Part shown: piece by piece, positions 15,898 to 23,673 of the stretch
Numbering within the stretch: position 1 is the stretch's first letter
How the letters are laid out: each line of letters opens with the position of its first letter
Made by a program: the position numbers and the translations under genes
Assembly (NCBI GenBank): GCA_029259935.1
Contig: JAJDEH010000198.1
Coordinates: forward strand, 1 to 33,598
Direction of reading: 5' to 3'
Length of the DNA stretch: 33,598 nucleotides
Origin: Planctomycetota bacterium
Lineage (GTDB): Bacteria; Planctomycetota; Planctomycetia; Pirellulales; Pirellulaceae
Notes under the pieces: model-generated
What the model saw: only the letters and a program-made list of their open reading frames with translations
Told to the model about the DNA's origin: nothing
Databases searched by the model: none

Positions 15898-16755
15898 ATG
15901 AGCGATACAACCCCCGACCCGTCTGCTTGGATTCTTGAGACCGATGAAGATAGCTTCGACAAGGATGTGTTTGAACGGTCGAAGCAAACTCTTGTTGTCG
16001 TCGATTTTTGGGCGGCGTGGTGCCAGCCATGCCGCATGCTGGCTCCGGTGTTGGAGAAGATTGCGAACGATTACGAAGGAAAATTCTTGCTGGTGAAAGC
16101 GGAGACCGACCGCGTTCCTAAAGCGGCTGGTGAATTCGGCGTGTCCTCGATTCCCGTCGTTTATGGAGTTGTCGGAGGCGACGTTGTCGACTTCTTTCAG
16201 GGAGCACTACCGGATCAGCAAATTCGTGAATGGATCGATCGGTTGCTGGGCGCATCGCGACTGATCCATGCCCGGCAAACGGAAGAAGAAAAACCAGCCG
16301 AGGCCGAGGCTGTCTATCGGGAGATACTCGCCGAGTCCCCGAATCAAATCGAGATTCAAGTTGATTTGGCACGAGTGCTGGTCGTGCAGGAGCGGTTCGA
16401 CGAATCACGAGAGCTGATCGATGAACTGGAACGGATGGGGTTGCTCGACGCGGAAGCTGAAAAGGTCAAAGCCACTTTGGACCTGCGCAGTTGGGGCGGG
16501 ACCGACCTGGACACCGTGCGCGCCGATGCCGAAGCCAAACCCGATGACTTACCGTTACAGCTTTCGCTCGCCGAAGCCCTGGCCGCCAACGAGCAATTTC
16601 AAGAAGCGATGGAAGTCTGCCTTTCGATCGTGACGCGCGACAAACAGGGAGTGGGCCAGCAAGCGCGGGATGTCATGGTCGACATCTTTCGTGTGGTGCC
16701 CGACGAGGAACTCGTCCGCACCTATCGCAAAAAACTGTCGACGACATTGTATTAG
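15898..16755 (+). CDS. Thioredoxin-TPR protein (CnoX/YbbN-like)
   Basis: A 285-residue cytoplasmic protein with an N-terminal thioredoxin domain (about 12-115) and a C-terminal TPR-like domain (about 125-280). The architecture matches YbbN/CnoX, a chaperedoxin that protects substrates from oxidation and passes them to chaperones. Unlike the E. coli protein it retains a full active site, WCQPC (41-45), so it may also be redox-active. SSIPVVYGV holds the cis-Pro. TPR units include AEAVYREILAESPNQIEIQVDLARVL and LQLSLAEALAANEQFQEAMEV. The methyltransferase gene begins 50 bases downstream on the same strand. The start ATG at 15898 fits the family. Confidence 0.9.
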   Translation: MSDTTPDPSAWILETDEDSFDKDVFERSKQTLVVVDFWAAWCQPCRMLAPVLEKIANDYEGKFLLVKAETDRVPKAAGEFGVSSIPVVYGVVGGDVVDFFQGALPDQQIREWIDRLLGASRLIHARQTEEEKPAEAEAVYREILAESPNQIEIQVDLARVLVVQERFDESRELIDELERMGLLDAEAEKVKATLDLRSWGGTDLDTVRADAEAKPDDLPLQLSLAEALAANEQFQEAMEVCLSIVTRDKQGVGQQARDVMVDIFRVVPDEELVRTYRKKLSTTLY

Positions 16756-16805
16756 TTGCATCACCAGATCTACTGCCTTGACTCGGTTCACCTTGAGACA
16801 CCATC

Positions 16806-17705
16806 TTGATCAAACCCAATCGACCGCAAACCTCGGGCGATGTTGCCGGCCACTATGACGAGTTGGACCGATTCTATCGCGATCTGTGGGGCGAACATGT
16901 GCACCACGGCTTATGGCGCAGCGGCCGCGAAACGCCCGAGGAAGCTTGCCAACAGTTGATCGCTTGCTTGGCCGACGAACTGGAAATCTCGGCGAGCGAT
17001 ACTGTCTGCGATGTGGGCTGCGGATACGGCGGCACCTCGCGATATCTGGTCCGGCACCACGATGCGCAAGTCACGGGCCTGACCATCTCGGCAGCTCAAC
17101 ATGAATTCGCCACCCATCAAAGCAACGGCTCGGGCAATCCCCGCTATCTGCTGGAAAACTGGGAGTCGAATGGGCTGGCCGACGATTCGTTCGACCACGT
17201 AGTATCCATCGAGTGCTTCAGTCACCTGGAAGACAAGGCTGCCTACTTTGAGCAGATCCACCGTGTGTTGCGGCCCGGCGGCAAGGCGGCGATCACGATT
17301 TGGGTGGCGGGCGACGAACCTCGCCGCTGGGAGCAACGGCACTTGTTGGAACCGATTTGCCGCGAAGGCCGGCTGCCATCCATGTGCTCGAAACAAGAGT
17401 GCATTGACCTGCTGGAGGGCGCTGGCTTGCGTCTTTGCAAATACGACGACCTCAGCCAAGAGGTACTCAAAACCTGGAAAATTTGCGCTCGGCGTCTGTA
17501 TTGGGCGATTCTAACGCGCCCGGCCTACTGGAGCTTTTTGCTTCGGCGGAAGAGTTCGCACTCGATTTTCCTGCTGACAGTCTATCGAATTCTGACGGCC
17601 TACCGCACCGGTGCCATGCTTTATGGCCTGTTTGTGTTGGAAAAGCCAGCAAACGGAATGGCAAAGGACCGAGATTTGGGCCGCAACGGCCTGCTCGGCG
17701 ATTGA
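16806..17705 (+). CDS. SAM methyltransferase, tocopherol/sterol-methylase-like
   Basis: A 299-residue class I SAM-dependent methyltransferase. Motif I is VCDVGCGYGGTSRYL (67-81), then VTGLTISAAQHEFA, SIECFSHLEDKAAYFEQIHRVLRPGG and an amphipathic C-terminus. The N-terminal HYDELDRFYRDLWGEHVHHGLW is characteristic of the tocopherol/sarcosine/cyclopropane-synthase-related methyltransferases, so the substrate is probably a small lipid-like or prenylated molecule. An aromatic, basic C-terminal region (WAILTRPAYWSFLLRR) may touch the membrane. It starts with TTG at 16806; the Shine-Dalgarno is weak. It is collinear with the Trx-TPR gene and the acyltransferase 81 bases downstream, which suggests a lipid-related operon (inference). 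Confidence 0.85.
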   Translation: MIKPNRPQTSGDVAGHYDELDRFYRDLWGEHVHHGLWRSGRETPEEACQQLIACLADELEISASDTVCDVGCGYGGTSRYLVRHHDAQVTGLTISAAQHEFATHQSNGSGNPRYLLENWESNGLADDSFDHVVSIECFSHLEDKAAYFEQIHRVLRPGGKAAITIWVAGDEPRRWEQRHLLEPICREGRLPSMCSKQECIDLLEGAGLRLCKYDDLSQEVLKTWKICARRLYWAILTRPAYWSFLLRRKSSHSIFLLTVYRILTAYRTGAMLYGLFVLEKPANGMAKDRDLGRNGLLGD

Positions 17706-17786
17706 ATCTTTTCCTGCATCGCGTTACATTCGCCCTCAAGCGGCGATCACGCCGTGGGGCTGTTTTTCTATCCTTTGGTGTCCGCC

Positions 17787-19013
17787 ATGCAGGACATTCT
17801 TGTCGAGAAACCATACAAGTTCATTCCGCCCCATCGTGGCACCATCATGCCCACGTGGATTCGGGATCTTAAATTGCTGTCGATCTACCTGCGAAAGACC
17901 GAGGGCGTCGTCGCTTCGGAAGTGCGCAACGGCCAGCGGCTGCGCGATTCCATGAGCGCGGGCCACGGCGTTCTGCTCACGCCCAACCACTGCCGCACCG
18001 CCGACCCACTGCTGATGGGCGCGATCGCTCGCGACACCAAGTGCCTGCTCTATGCGATGGCCAGTTGGCACTTGTATCAAAATCCATGGATGCGGCTGTC
18101 CCTGCAGTTGATAGGTGCCTTCAGCGTCAATCGTGAAGGCGTCGACCGCCCGGCGATTAACACGGCCATCGAAATATTGGAGACCGCCGAACGGCCATTG
18201 GTTATCTTTCCTGAAGGCACGACCTCGCGCATGAACGACCGGCTGTTGTCGTTGCTGGACGGCGTGGCGTTCATTGCTCGCACCGCCGCCAAGAAACGCG
18301 AGAAGAAGGGGACCGGCAAAGTCGTTATCCATCCGGTTGCCATCAAGTATTTGTTTGGTGGCGATTTGCTGGCGGCGGTCGACCCGGTGCTGACCGAGAT
18401 CGAACATCGCTTGACCTGGCAGCCGCAAAGTCACTTGTCGTTGCGCAAGCGAATCGGCCGGATTGGGATGGCGCTGCTGTACCTCAAGGAAATGGAGTAC
18501 TTTGGCGAAACTCAACGCGGTTCGCTGGAAGATCGGATTCAGGCGCTCGTTGACCGGCTGCTTGTTCCTTTGGAAGAAGAGTGGCTGGGTGGCGGGCAAA
18601 CGGGGCCAGTCGTCCCGCGGGTCAAGAACCTGCGGATGCGGATGATGCCGGAAATGATCAACGGAGAAGTGAACGAGGATCGTCGGCAACGGCTGCGGCG
18701 GCAGTTTGTCGATATCTATCTGGCACAGCAGGTGTCTTGCTATCCGCCGGATTATCTCGACGAGCGAAACTCGGTCGATCGCATTTTGGAAACGGTCGAA
18801 CGCTTCGAAGAAGACATCACCGACCAGGCACGTATCCATGGCCATCTCAAGGCGGTGATTGATATCGGCGAGCCGATTGAAGTCAGTTCCAAACGTGACA
18901 AGAAAGCCAAGGCCGATCCGCTGATGGTTGAGATCGGCGAACGGCTGCAGGGCATGCTCGACGAACTGGCCGTCGAGTCACCGCTGTTCGAGCAAGAGGA
19001 GGATCTCTCCTAA
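17787..19013 (+). CDS. PlsC-type acyltransferase with long C-terminal extension
   Basis: A 408-residue glycerolipid acyltransferase of the 1-acyl-sn-glycerol-3-phosphate type, acting at the membrane. The catalytic motif is NHCRTADP (67-74, H-x4-D), and the substrate motif is FPEGTTSR (141-148). AFSVNREGVDRPA contains the conserved Arg block. A C-terminal region of about 190 residues, charged and helical (EDRIQALVDRLLVPLEEEWLG, then ETVERFEEDITDQARIHGH), goes beyond the classical PlsC length of about 240. A GTG at 17754 would add eleven residues, but ATG 17787 has GGTG upstream and looks better. It is probably in an operon with the preceding methyltransferase. Confidence 0.87.
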   Translation: MQDILVEKPYKFIPPHRGTIMPTWIRDLKLLSIYLRKTEGVVASEVRNGQRLRDSMSAGHGVLLTPNHCRTADPLLMGAIARDTKCLLYAMASWHLYQNPWMRLSLQLIGAFSVNREGVDRPAINTAIEILETAERPLVIFPEGTTSRMNDRLLSLLDGVAFIARTAAKKREKKGTGKVVIHPVAIKYLFGGDLLAAVDPVLTEIEHRLTWQPQSHLSLRKRIGRIGMALLYLKEMEYFGETQRGSLEDRIQALVDRLLVPLEEEWLGGGQTGPVVPRVKNLRMRMMPEMINGEVNEDRRQRLRRQFVDIYLAQQVSCYPPDYLDERNSVDRILETVERFEEDITDQARIHGHLKAVIDIGEPIEVSSKRDKKAKADPLMVEIGERLQGMLDELAVESPLFEQEEDLS

Positions 19014-19052
19014 ACCCATCATGGCATAGCCGCTATGTCACGTCACGCTTCT

Positions 19053-19790
19053 TCACTTCTCATCCAACCTGACGCGTCGACACCAGCGATCGGGCGCGGC
19101 CCTCGATTCCCGCAGCGCTCCCGGTTTTACATCGATTCCCCCGTTGAACAGTCCCACGGGCGGCGCGATGAAGATGGAACCGAGTACCCGTTCGCCGGCA
19201 GGAATCGCCAGTAATTCAAAAATGCGCTCGTCACGCAGCATCCCACCGCTCGACCAATAAGTTTCCAAGCCTTGAGCTTCGGCGGCCAACAGCAAATTCT
19301 GCACGGCCGCCGATGCGGCAGCGAGGTGTTCTTGATTGTGCAACTCCAATTTGGATTGCGACACTTCGGCTGGGGCTTCCGACGACGACTCGGGCAACCA
19401 AGTCACCTGGATCAGCGCCCCCGCTCCGCTCAGCAGACCGGGAATCTTCCCTCGTCGAACGTCGGGCGGCAAGACATCGTCGATCTTCTCAAGCAGCGCC
19501 AAGCAGCTACCACGGTCCAGATGATAAAACCGCCAAGGTTCGTGAATGATTTCAGTGCCGGCGGTATCGGCCGCTTTGCGACTGTGATGAAACGGTGCCC
19601 AGCCTGCCAGGGCGATCGCGCGATTTACTTGCTCGTCAAACTGCTCCCGCAATTCGGCATGGTCATCGAGCGGATGTTGCCAGTCCGACTCAAGGTCGCC
19701 CAAAATCTTCTTGGTCGTCCGACGCCGGATCGCATGTTCGACACTGATCACAAATTCGTCGCGAGCGATGTTCTTGGGTGTTTCAGCCAT
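19053..19790 (-). CDS. Nitroreductase family protein
   Basis: A 245-residue FMN-dependent nitroreductase-fold protein. The N-terminal AIRRRTTKKILGD is the classical phosphate/FMN-binding RRS-type stretch. WAPFHHSRKAADTAGTEIIHEPWRFYHLD is the second conserved block, and AAASAAVQNLLLAAEAQGLETYWSSGGML is the third, ending with VLGSIFIAPPVG. The substrate is unknown; quinone or nitroaromatic reduction is typical. ATG 19790 lies after GGAGG (12 bases), inside the end of the upstream membrane-protein gene, with which it overlaps by eight bases. A frameshifted relic of this gene's first 30 codons is at 20778-20873, left by a tandem duplication. Confidence 0.88.
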   Translation of the reverse strand: MAETPKNIARDEFVISVEHAIRRRTTKKILGDLESDWQHPLDDHAELREQFDEQVNRAIALAGWAPFHHSRKAADTAGTEIIHEPWRFYHLDRGSCLALLEKIDDVLPPDVRRGKIPGLLSGAGALIQVTWLPESSSEAPAEVSQSKLELHNQEHLAAASAAVQNLLLAAEAQGLETYWSSGGMLRDERIFELLAIPAGERVLGSIFIAPPVGLFNGGIDVKPGALRESRAAPDRWCRRVRLDEK

Positions 19791-20175
19791 CTTGTAATTG
19801 GTCCTCCTTAGGTTGCGAGCCGTCATCAGTTGCCGGAGTTGCCACTTTCGAGATACCAAATTCTAGCCGATATCCAATCACTCGCACGGCACACAAAGGA
19901 ACAGAAAGACCAATCGCCGCTCCCACGCACATGGACAGCAACGATGGAAATGCATATTGCGCTCCGGGCGCGCCAAACACCACACCGATGCCGGCGGCAA
20001 TGCCCGTGACGACACCTACTTCCACGCACATTAGGGCAATGGCCACACCGAGGTTGGGCGACCGGAAGATGATCACCACGGCCGGCGTTACTAGAAGGCA
20101 GGTGCTTGTGGTTGCCATCAGAGCGATGAATAGGCTGCTGATCGTTTTTCCTCGGAAACCAACTCGATGCCCCAC
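19783..20175 (-). CDS. Membrane protein copy A, 3' part after frameshift
   Basis: A 130-residue frame continuing the next entry after a one-base shift. Its LLVTPAVVIIFRSPNLGVAIALMCVEVGVV and VPLCAVRVIGYRLEFGISK align with the end of the intact paralogue at 20892-21782 (FLIVTPAIVAIFRS, AARWIGYRLELRAVK). A GTG at 20175 could start it, but homology places the real start at 20753. Restoring one A in the A5 run (T5 on the plus strand, 20145-20149) joins both parts as ...EEKTISSLFIAL.... Three to four transmembrane helices are visible. Function unknown. Confidence 0.65.
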   Translation of the reverse strand: MGHRVGFRGKTISSLFIALMATTSTCLLVTPAVVIIFRSPNLGVAIALMCVEVGVVTGIAAGIGVVFGAPGAQYAFPSLLSMCVGAAIGLSVPLCAVRVIGYRLEFGISKVATPATDDGSQPKEDQLQDG

Positions 20176-20753
20176 AGTCGCAGTCGAACCAGCCCGAGAG
20201 AAACCGCGACGATCAGCGTAGCCGCCAGGAGCGTCTTGATGGAGATCGATTCACGCTGAACGGGCCGAGTGTCGTTTGGACGACGAAATCCCCACTGGCA
20301 GCAAAATCGCAGCAGCCAAAACGGCAACTGAGTCGCCAAACATATCAGAGGCAGTGCGAGCAGTTGATCGAGGGTGAGCCAAAAATACCAGTCGCCGTTG
20401 ACTCTGAACTCAACAAGTACGAGCCACCCAGTCATCCAGCATCCGAACCAAAGCATCCCAATCGCGATTGTTCCTGCCACTCGATTCCAGATGGAATCGG
20501 GAGCAAGCGGAAACCAAACCGCGAGAAGGACAAACTCCGAGATCAACATGCCCGCTATGCAAGCTTCTACCAATTGCGACGGAGCAGAAAGAAAGATCGG
20601 CGCGGCGATCACATTCGCGATTCCAAACGCTGTCACGACAACCATCAAGAGACGCTGTGCGGACACCAAATGATTTTTTGTCGGTGACAAGGTTAGAGAT
20701 CCCCAGCGGCTGGACAGAAAGAAAGATGCAAGTCGGCCCACTCGGTTTGACAT
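20118..20753 (-). CDS. Membrane protein copy A, 5' part before frameshift
   Basis: A 211-residue frame starting MSNRVGRLASFFLSS, with about four transmembrane helices and the planctomycete motif ISIKTLLAATLIVAVSLGL. It parallels the paralogue at 20892-21782 throughout (GSLTLSPTKNH against GSLNLSPTRNH; LPLICLATQLPFWLLRFC against LPLICLAVQFPFWLLRIC). After LVSEE the frame runs into the tail KRSAAYSSL and stops, while homology continues in the overlapping -1 frame. Either this copy is a recent pseudogene or the homopolymer was misread. Its start codon overlaps a truncated copy of the METTL-type methyltransferase start on the other strand. Confidence 0.65.
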   Translation of the reverse strand: MSNRVGRLASFFLSSRWGSLTLSPTKNHLVSAQRLLMVVVTAFGIANVIAAPIFLSAPSQLVEACIAGMLISEFVLLAVWFPLAPDSIWNRVAGTIAIGMLWFGCWMTGWLVLVEFRVNGDWYFWLTLDQLLALPLICLATQLPFWLLRFCCQWGFRRPNDTRPVQRESISIKTLLAATLIVAVSLGLVRLRLWGIELVSEEKRSAAYSSL

Positions 20754-20755
20754 GA
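20726..20755 (+). pseudogene. Relic of the methyltransferase 5' end
   Basis: ATGCAAGTCGGCC followed by TTTGACATG reproduces the first codons of the methyltransferase at 21812 with one base missing, giving a nine-codon dead end (MQVGPLGLT, stop). The noncoding sequence before it also matches (GGCTGGAC, GAAAGATGCAAGTCGG). It marks one edge of the tandem duplication. Confidence 0.7.
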
Positions 20756-20777
20756 TCGCCTTAGCTCAGCGAACATA

Positions 20778-20873
20778 TCTGACTCGACGTCGTCCAAGTT
20801 TTTCTTCGTCATCCGCGCTCGGACTGCGGGTAACAAATTCGTCTTGAGCGATGTTCCCTGGTGTGTCAACTAT
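20778..20873 (-). pseudogene. Relic of the nitroreductase 5' end
   Basis: On the minus strand, from 20873, the translation IVDTPGNIAQDEFV matches MAETPKNIARDEFV, the nitroreductase N-terminus. The start codon has become ATA, an approximately 11-base deletion follows, and nucleotide homology then continues through the part matching TTKKILGDLESD. It lies immediately downstream of membrane protein copy B, exactly as the true nitroreductase follows copy A. Confidence 0.75.
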
Positions 20874-20891
20874 CTCGCAATTTAAATCGCT

Positions 20892-21782
20892 TCAGCGTGG
20901 GTCAAATTCATCGGTAGCAATTATTCTCGGTTTCACCGCACGCAATTCTAGCCGATAGCCAATCCATCGTGCGGCCCCCAACGGAACGGCAAAGCCAACC
21001 ATGAATCCCGCGCCCAATAACAAGAGCAGGAAGAACAGTTGGGTGGGCAGCGGGTCGCCGAAAGCCAGGGCAGCTCCCGCGCCAGTGGCCGCGATGAGCG
21101 AAATCTCCACGACAAGCAAGGCGATAGCCAGGCGGGCGCTGCGTGAGCGGAAAATGGCCACTATAGCCGGCGTTACAATAAGAAAACTGCCAACGGCGAT
21201 GATCAACGAGCCAAAGAGCATCTGCAGCGTCTGACCCGCGGAATCTTGGCCTGAACTTGCGAAGCCGACCAAGCCCAGGGCAACGGCGACAACCAGCGTG
21301 GCCACCATCAGATCCTTGATCGAGATCGGTTCCCGGCCGCTCGGCTGGAGGGCGGTTGGCTCTTGCAATCGCCACTGAAAGCAAATTCGCAGCAACCAAA
21401 ACGGGAACTGCACTGCCAGGCAAATAAGAGGTAGAGTGAGAAACAGATTCAACAGAACCGCAATCAAGTATCGCGGGCCAATATCAAGCTCATGGTTATG
21501 CAGCATTCCAACAGCCCAACATCCATACCAGATCAGGCCGATGGCGATTGTCCCCACGGTTCGTATCACGATAGAATTGGAACTTAATGGCAGCCAGATT
21601 CCCGCCAACGCAAACTGCGAAGTCACCAAGCCCATAAAAAATGCCTCAAAGAACTGCTCGTCGGGCGTACCTCGAGACATGACCCAGGGAGCAATCATGT
21701 TTACGAATCCAAAGAATGCTCCCACAAGAACGAAGACTGCCTGTGCGGACTCCCCATGATTTCTCGTCGGTGACAAATTCAA
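20892..21782 (-). CDS. Membrane protein copy B
   Basis: An uninterrupted paralogue of the broken copy A, with about seven transmembrane helices (such as AVFVLVGAFFGFVNMIAPW, YLIAVLLNLFLTLPLICLAV, LQMLFGSLIIAVGSFLIVTPAIVAIF, LFFLLLLLGAGFMVGFAVPLG) and the shared segment ISIKDLMVATLVVAVALGL. The start is uncertain: the frame is open to 21947, but that part is antisense to the methyltransferase, and the ATG equivalent to copy A's start (21840) is out of frame by one base. A TTG at 21782 is chosen provisionally; similarity to copy A (GRLASF) extends about 14 codons upstream of it. The function is unknown; the family appears as orphan genes in planctomycetes. Confidence 0.7.
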   Translation of the reverse strand: MNLSPTRNHGESAQAVFVLVGAFFGFVNMIAPWVMSRGTPDEQFFEAFFMGLVTSQFALAGIWLPLSSNSIVIRTVGTIAIGLIWYGCWAVGMLHNHELDIGPRYLIAVLLNLFLTLPLICLAVQFPFWLLRICFQWRLQEPTALQPSGREPISIKDLMVATLVVAVALGLVGFASSGQDSAGQTLQMLFGSLIIAVGSFLIVTPAIVAIFRSRSARLAIALLVVEISLIAATGAGAALAFGDPLPTQLFFLLLLLGAGFMVGFAVPLGAARWIGYRLELRAVKPRIIATDEFDPR

Positions 21783-21811
21783 AGATCCCTGGCGGCTGGA
21801 CGGAACGAAAG

Positions 21812-22432
21812 ATGCAAGTCGGCCAACGTGAGTTTGACATGCTGGTGCCGGCTGATCCAGATGCGTTCCTGAATCAGCTTGAAGAAGCCGACCAAAAAGG
21901 CGAACCGGAACCCGATGTCTACTGGGCCGCGATGTGGCCGGCAGCAATTCCCACAGCCACCGCGATGCTGCACTCCCACTGGCCGCCGGAAACGCGTGTG
22001 TTGGAACTCGGCACCGGCATCGGCTTGCCCGGCATCGCGGCGGCGGCTCGCGGTTATTCCGTGACGCTCAGCGATTACGTGCCGCTGTCGGTCGATTTAG
22101 CGGTGGAAAACGCGCGACGGAACGGCCTGGGCGTTCAAGGCCTGGTACTCGATTGGCGCGAGCCTCAAGACAAGCAGTTCCCGCGAATTCTGGGAGCCGA
22201 TGTGCTGTACGACGCCAGCCGCCACGACGATCTTCTGAATGTGCTCGACAAGATGCTGGCGAAAGACGGCGAGTGTTGGATCGGTGAGCCGGGCCGCTAC
22301 CATTTTCAAAACTTTATTCGCAATGCCCTGTCGCGCGGTTTTCAAGTCCATTATCAGGACGAAACGGGAAAGCCGAAGGCCGAGGCAACCGTGGGCGATT
22401 TTCAGATCGTTGTCTTGCGCCGCGAGCGATAA
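21812..22432 (+). CDS. METTL-type (Methyltransf_16) protein methyltransferase
   Basis: A 206-residue class I SAM methyltransferase of the METTL21/ETFB-lysine-methyltransferase type. VYWAAMWPAAIPTA is the family's pre-motif. Motif I is RVLELGTGIGLPGIAAAARG (62-81), followed by VTLSDYVPLSVDLAVENARRNGL. GADVLYDASRHDDLLNVLDKML occupies the place of the D/E-x-x-Y motif IV. Family members usually methylate lysine side chains of proteins; the target here is unknown. ATG 21812 was chosen because a duplicated copy of it at 20726 conserves the leader; an internal ATG at codon 10 is possible. It is divergent from membrane protein copy B, and their 5' ends overlap or nearly so. Confidence 0.85.
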   Translation: MQVGQREFDMLVPADPDAFLNQLEEADQKGEPEPDVYWAAMWPAAIPTATAMLHSHWPPETRVLELGTGIGLPGIAAAARGYSVTLSDYVPLSVDLAVENARRNGLGVQGLVLDWREPQDKQFPRILGADVLYDASRHDDLLNVLDKMLAKDGECWIGEPGRYHFQNFIRNALSRGFQVHYQDETGKPKAEATVGDFQIVVLRRER

Positions 22433-22758
22433 CGCCTGACACGACTTCGCAATGGACATCAGTCAGCCGAAAATCTTGTCCGGTTCGCTTTCACCATCGC
22501 CAACCGTGCCGCGTTCGGCACGAGGGCCGCACATGACTTTCGAAAGATCCGAAATACTCCGTTGAGGGCGTGCCCGCCACCGCCATGCAGCCAACCATCG
22601 AGAATTAAGAGGCGGGAGGGCTCGGGATCGGCGTAGGTGTCTCTGCCAGGCTTCCCGCCCTAGAAAGCAAGTCTCCGACAAGTCCATCTTCGAAGCGCGA
22701 AATTGCGCCGCACTTCAATCCCATGGATGATCCAAGATGTCTGTGTTAGTTTTCCCCT
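22433..22758. other. Intergenic region with hairpins, no convincing gene
   Basis: The 326 bases hold a perfect hairpin GTGCCG-CGTT-CGGCAC (about 22505-22520), which may terminate the methyltransferase transcript, and an imperfect inverted pair GGCGGGAGGG / CTTCCCGCC around 22612-22660. A minus-strand frame at 22463-22687 looks noncoding (Arg/Trp/Ser-rich, no motif). No promoter stands out before the acyltransferase at 22759. Confidence 0.4.
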
Positions 22759-23517
22759 ATGTCATCCCATACTAACGCAGCCATATTCCTCGGCACACTT
22801 GCGCTGGCCATGTTCATTTGGATCATTTACGCCTTTCGGCGCAGTCCCTACACGATCCCGCAGACCGTGTTGTACGCAGGTTGCGTCTTGCTGACACGGG
22901 TCTTGTGGCGGACGACCGCTCCGCCCGAGTTGCCTTTGCCCGCCAATCAGGGTGCCGTCATCGTCTGTAACCACCGCAGCAGCATCGACCCCTTCTTCGT
23001 GCAATTGATCGCGTCCACTCCGGTCCACTGGCTGGTGACGCGCAATGCCTACGAGAGCGTCTCCTTCGGGTGGTTTTTGAAGACGGTGGAGACCATCCCG
23101 GTTCGCCGGGGTGGCATCGACACACTGGCCACCAAGATGGCGATCCGCATGGCGACGGAGGGCGGCATCGTCGGCCTGTTTCCCGAGGGACGCATCAACT
23201 TGACCGACGACTTCATGCTGAAAGTCCGGCCCGGTGCGATCAAGATCGCGCTCAAGGCCAGAGTCAACGTCTTGCCCTGCTACCTCGAAGGCGCGCCTTA
23301 CGGCGGTACGGAAGCCTCGCCACTGCTGATGCCCGCAAGGGTGACGTTGCATATCGGGCCTCAAATCGATTTATCCGACTTCTTTGGCCGTGAGCGCGAG
23401 GCCAACGTGTTGAAGTATCTCACCGAATTCTGTGTTGGTGAAATCGCACGGTTGGCGGGCGTTGCATTCAAGCCGGAAATCGCCGGCCGCAATTGGTTGC
23501 CCGCCGATGAGCGGTGA
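22759..23517 (+). CDS. PlsC-type lysophospholipid acyltransferase
   Basis: A 252-residue 1-acyl-glycerol-3-phosphate acyltransferase-like enzyme. Two N-terminal hydrophobic segments (AAIFLGTLALAMFIWIIYAF and TVLYAGCVLLTRVLW) anchor it to the membrane. Catalytic NHRSSID is at 71-77, VETIPVRRGGID forms the second block, and FPEGRIN (141-147) is the substrate motif. Length is standard, unlike the extended homologue at 17787. The ATG at 22759 is the only sensible start. Its 3' end is followed by three copies of the 36-bp palindromic repeat in the gap to the convergent CxxxxCH protein gene. Confidence 0.9.
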   Translation: MSSHTNAAIFLGTLALAMFIWIIYAFRRSPYTIPQTVLYAGCVLLTRVLWRTTAPPELPLPANQGAVIVCNHRSSIDPFFVQLIASTPVHWLVTRNAYESVSFGWFLKTVETIPVRRGGIDTLATKMAIRMATEGGIVGLFPEGRINLTDDFMLKVRPGAIKIALKARVNVLPCYLEGAPYGGTEASPLLMPARVTLHIGPQIDLSDFFGREREANVLKYLTEFCVGEIARLAGVAFKPEIAGRNWLPADER

Positions 23518-23533
23518 GCAAGCCAATGTCATG

Positions 23534-23570
23534 TTCACCCGCTTGCCAAGGGAGAGTTAGCGGAGGGTCG
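23534..23570 (+). repeat. Dispersed 36-bp palindromic repeat, degenerate copy
   Basis: TTCACCCGCTTGCCAAGGG followed by AGAGTTAGCGGAGGGTCG is a weakened copy of the repeat at 127-163, with decayed arms. It begins 17 bases after the acyltransferase stop. Confidence 0.65.
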
Positions 23571-23630
23571 AAAGCCAGCCGGAATATCGAACATCGAACA
23601 CGCAGTGATGAAGCCCGAAGGAAGGCGAAG

Positions 23631-23667
23631 AACCTCCCCTAACCCCTCCTTGCCAAAGGAGGGGAAC
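23631..23667 (-). repeat. Dispersed 36-bp palindromic repeat, inverted copy
   Basis: Reverse orientation of the repeat at 127-163, with arms CCCCTCCTT / AAGGAGGGG and the tail read in reverse (AACCTCCCCTAA). It faces the direct copy at 23674. Confidence 0.7.
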
Positions 23668-23673
23668 ATCTTG

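Noticed and set aside
17736..18845. 369-codon minus-strand frame opposite the extended acyltransferase
   Set aside because: It is His/Gln/Arg-rich without motifs, while the plus strand encodes NHCRTADP and FPEGTTSR.
20118..20175. Programmed -1 frameshifting between the two parts of membrane protein copy A
   Set aside because: No canonical slippery heptamer in the right phase and no clear downstream stimulator; one-base loss in an A-run of a redundant copy is simpler.
22463..22687. Minus-strand 74-codon frame in the gap before the second acyltransferase
   Set aside because: The product is Arg/Trp/Ser-rich with no motif, and the region contains hairpins and repeat-like sequence; kept only as an intergenic note.
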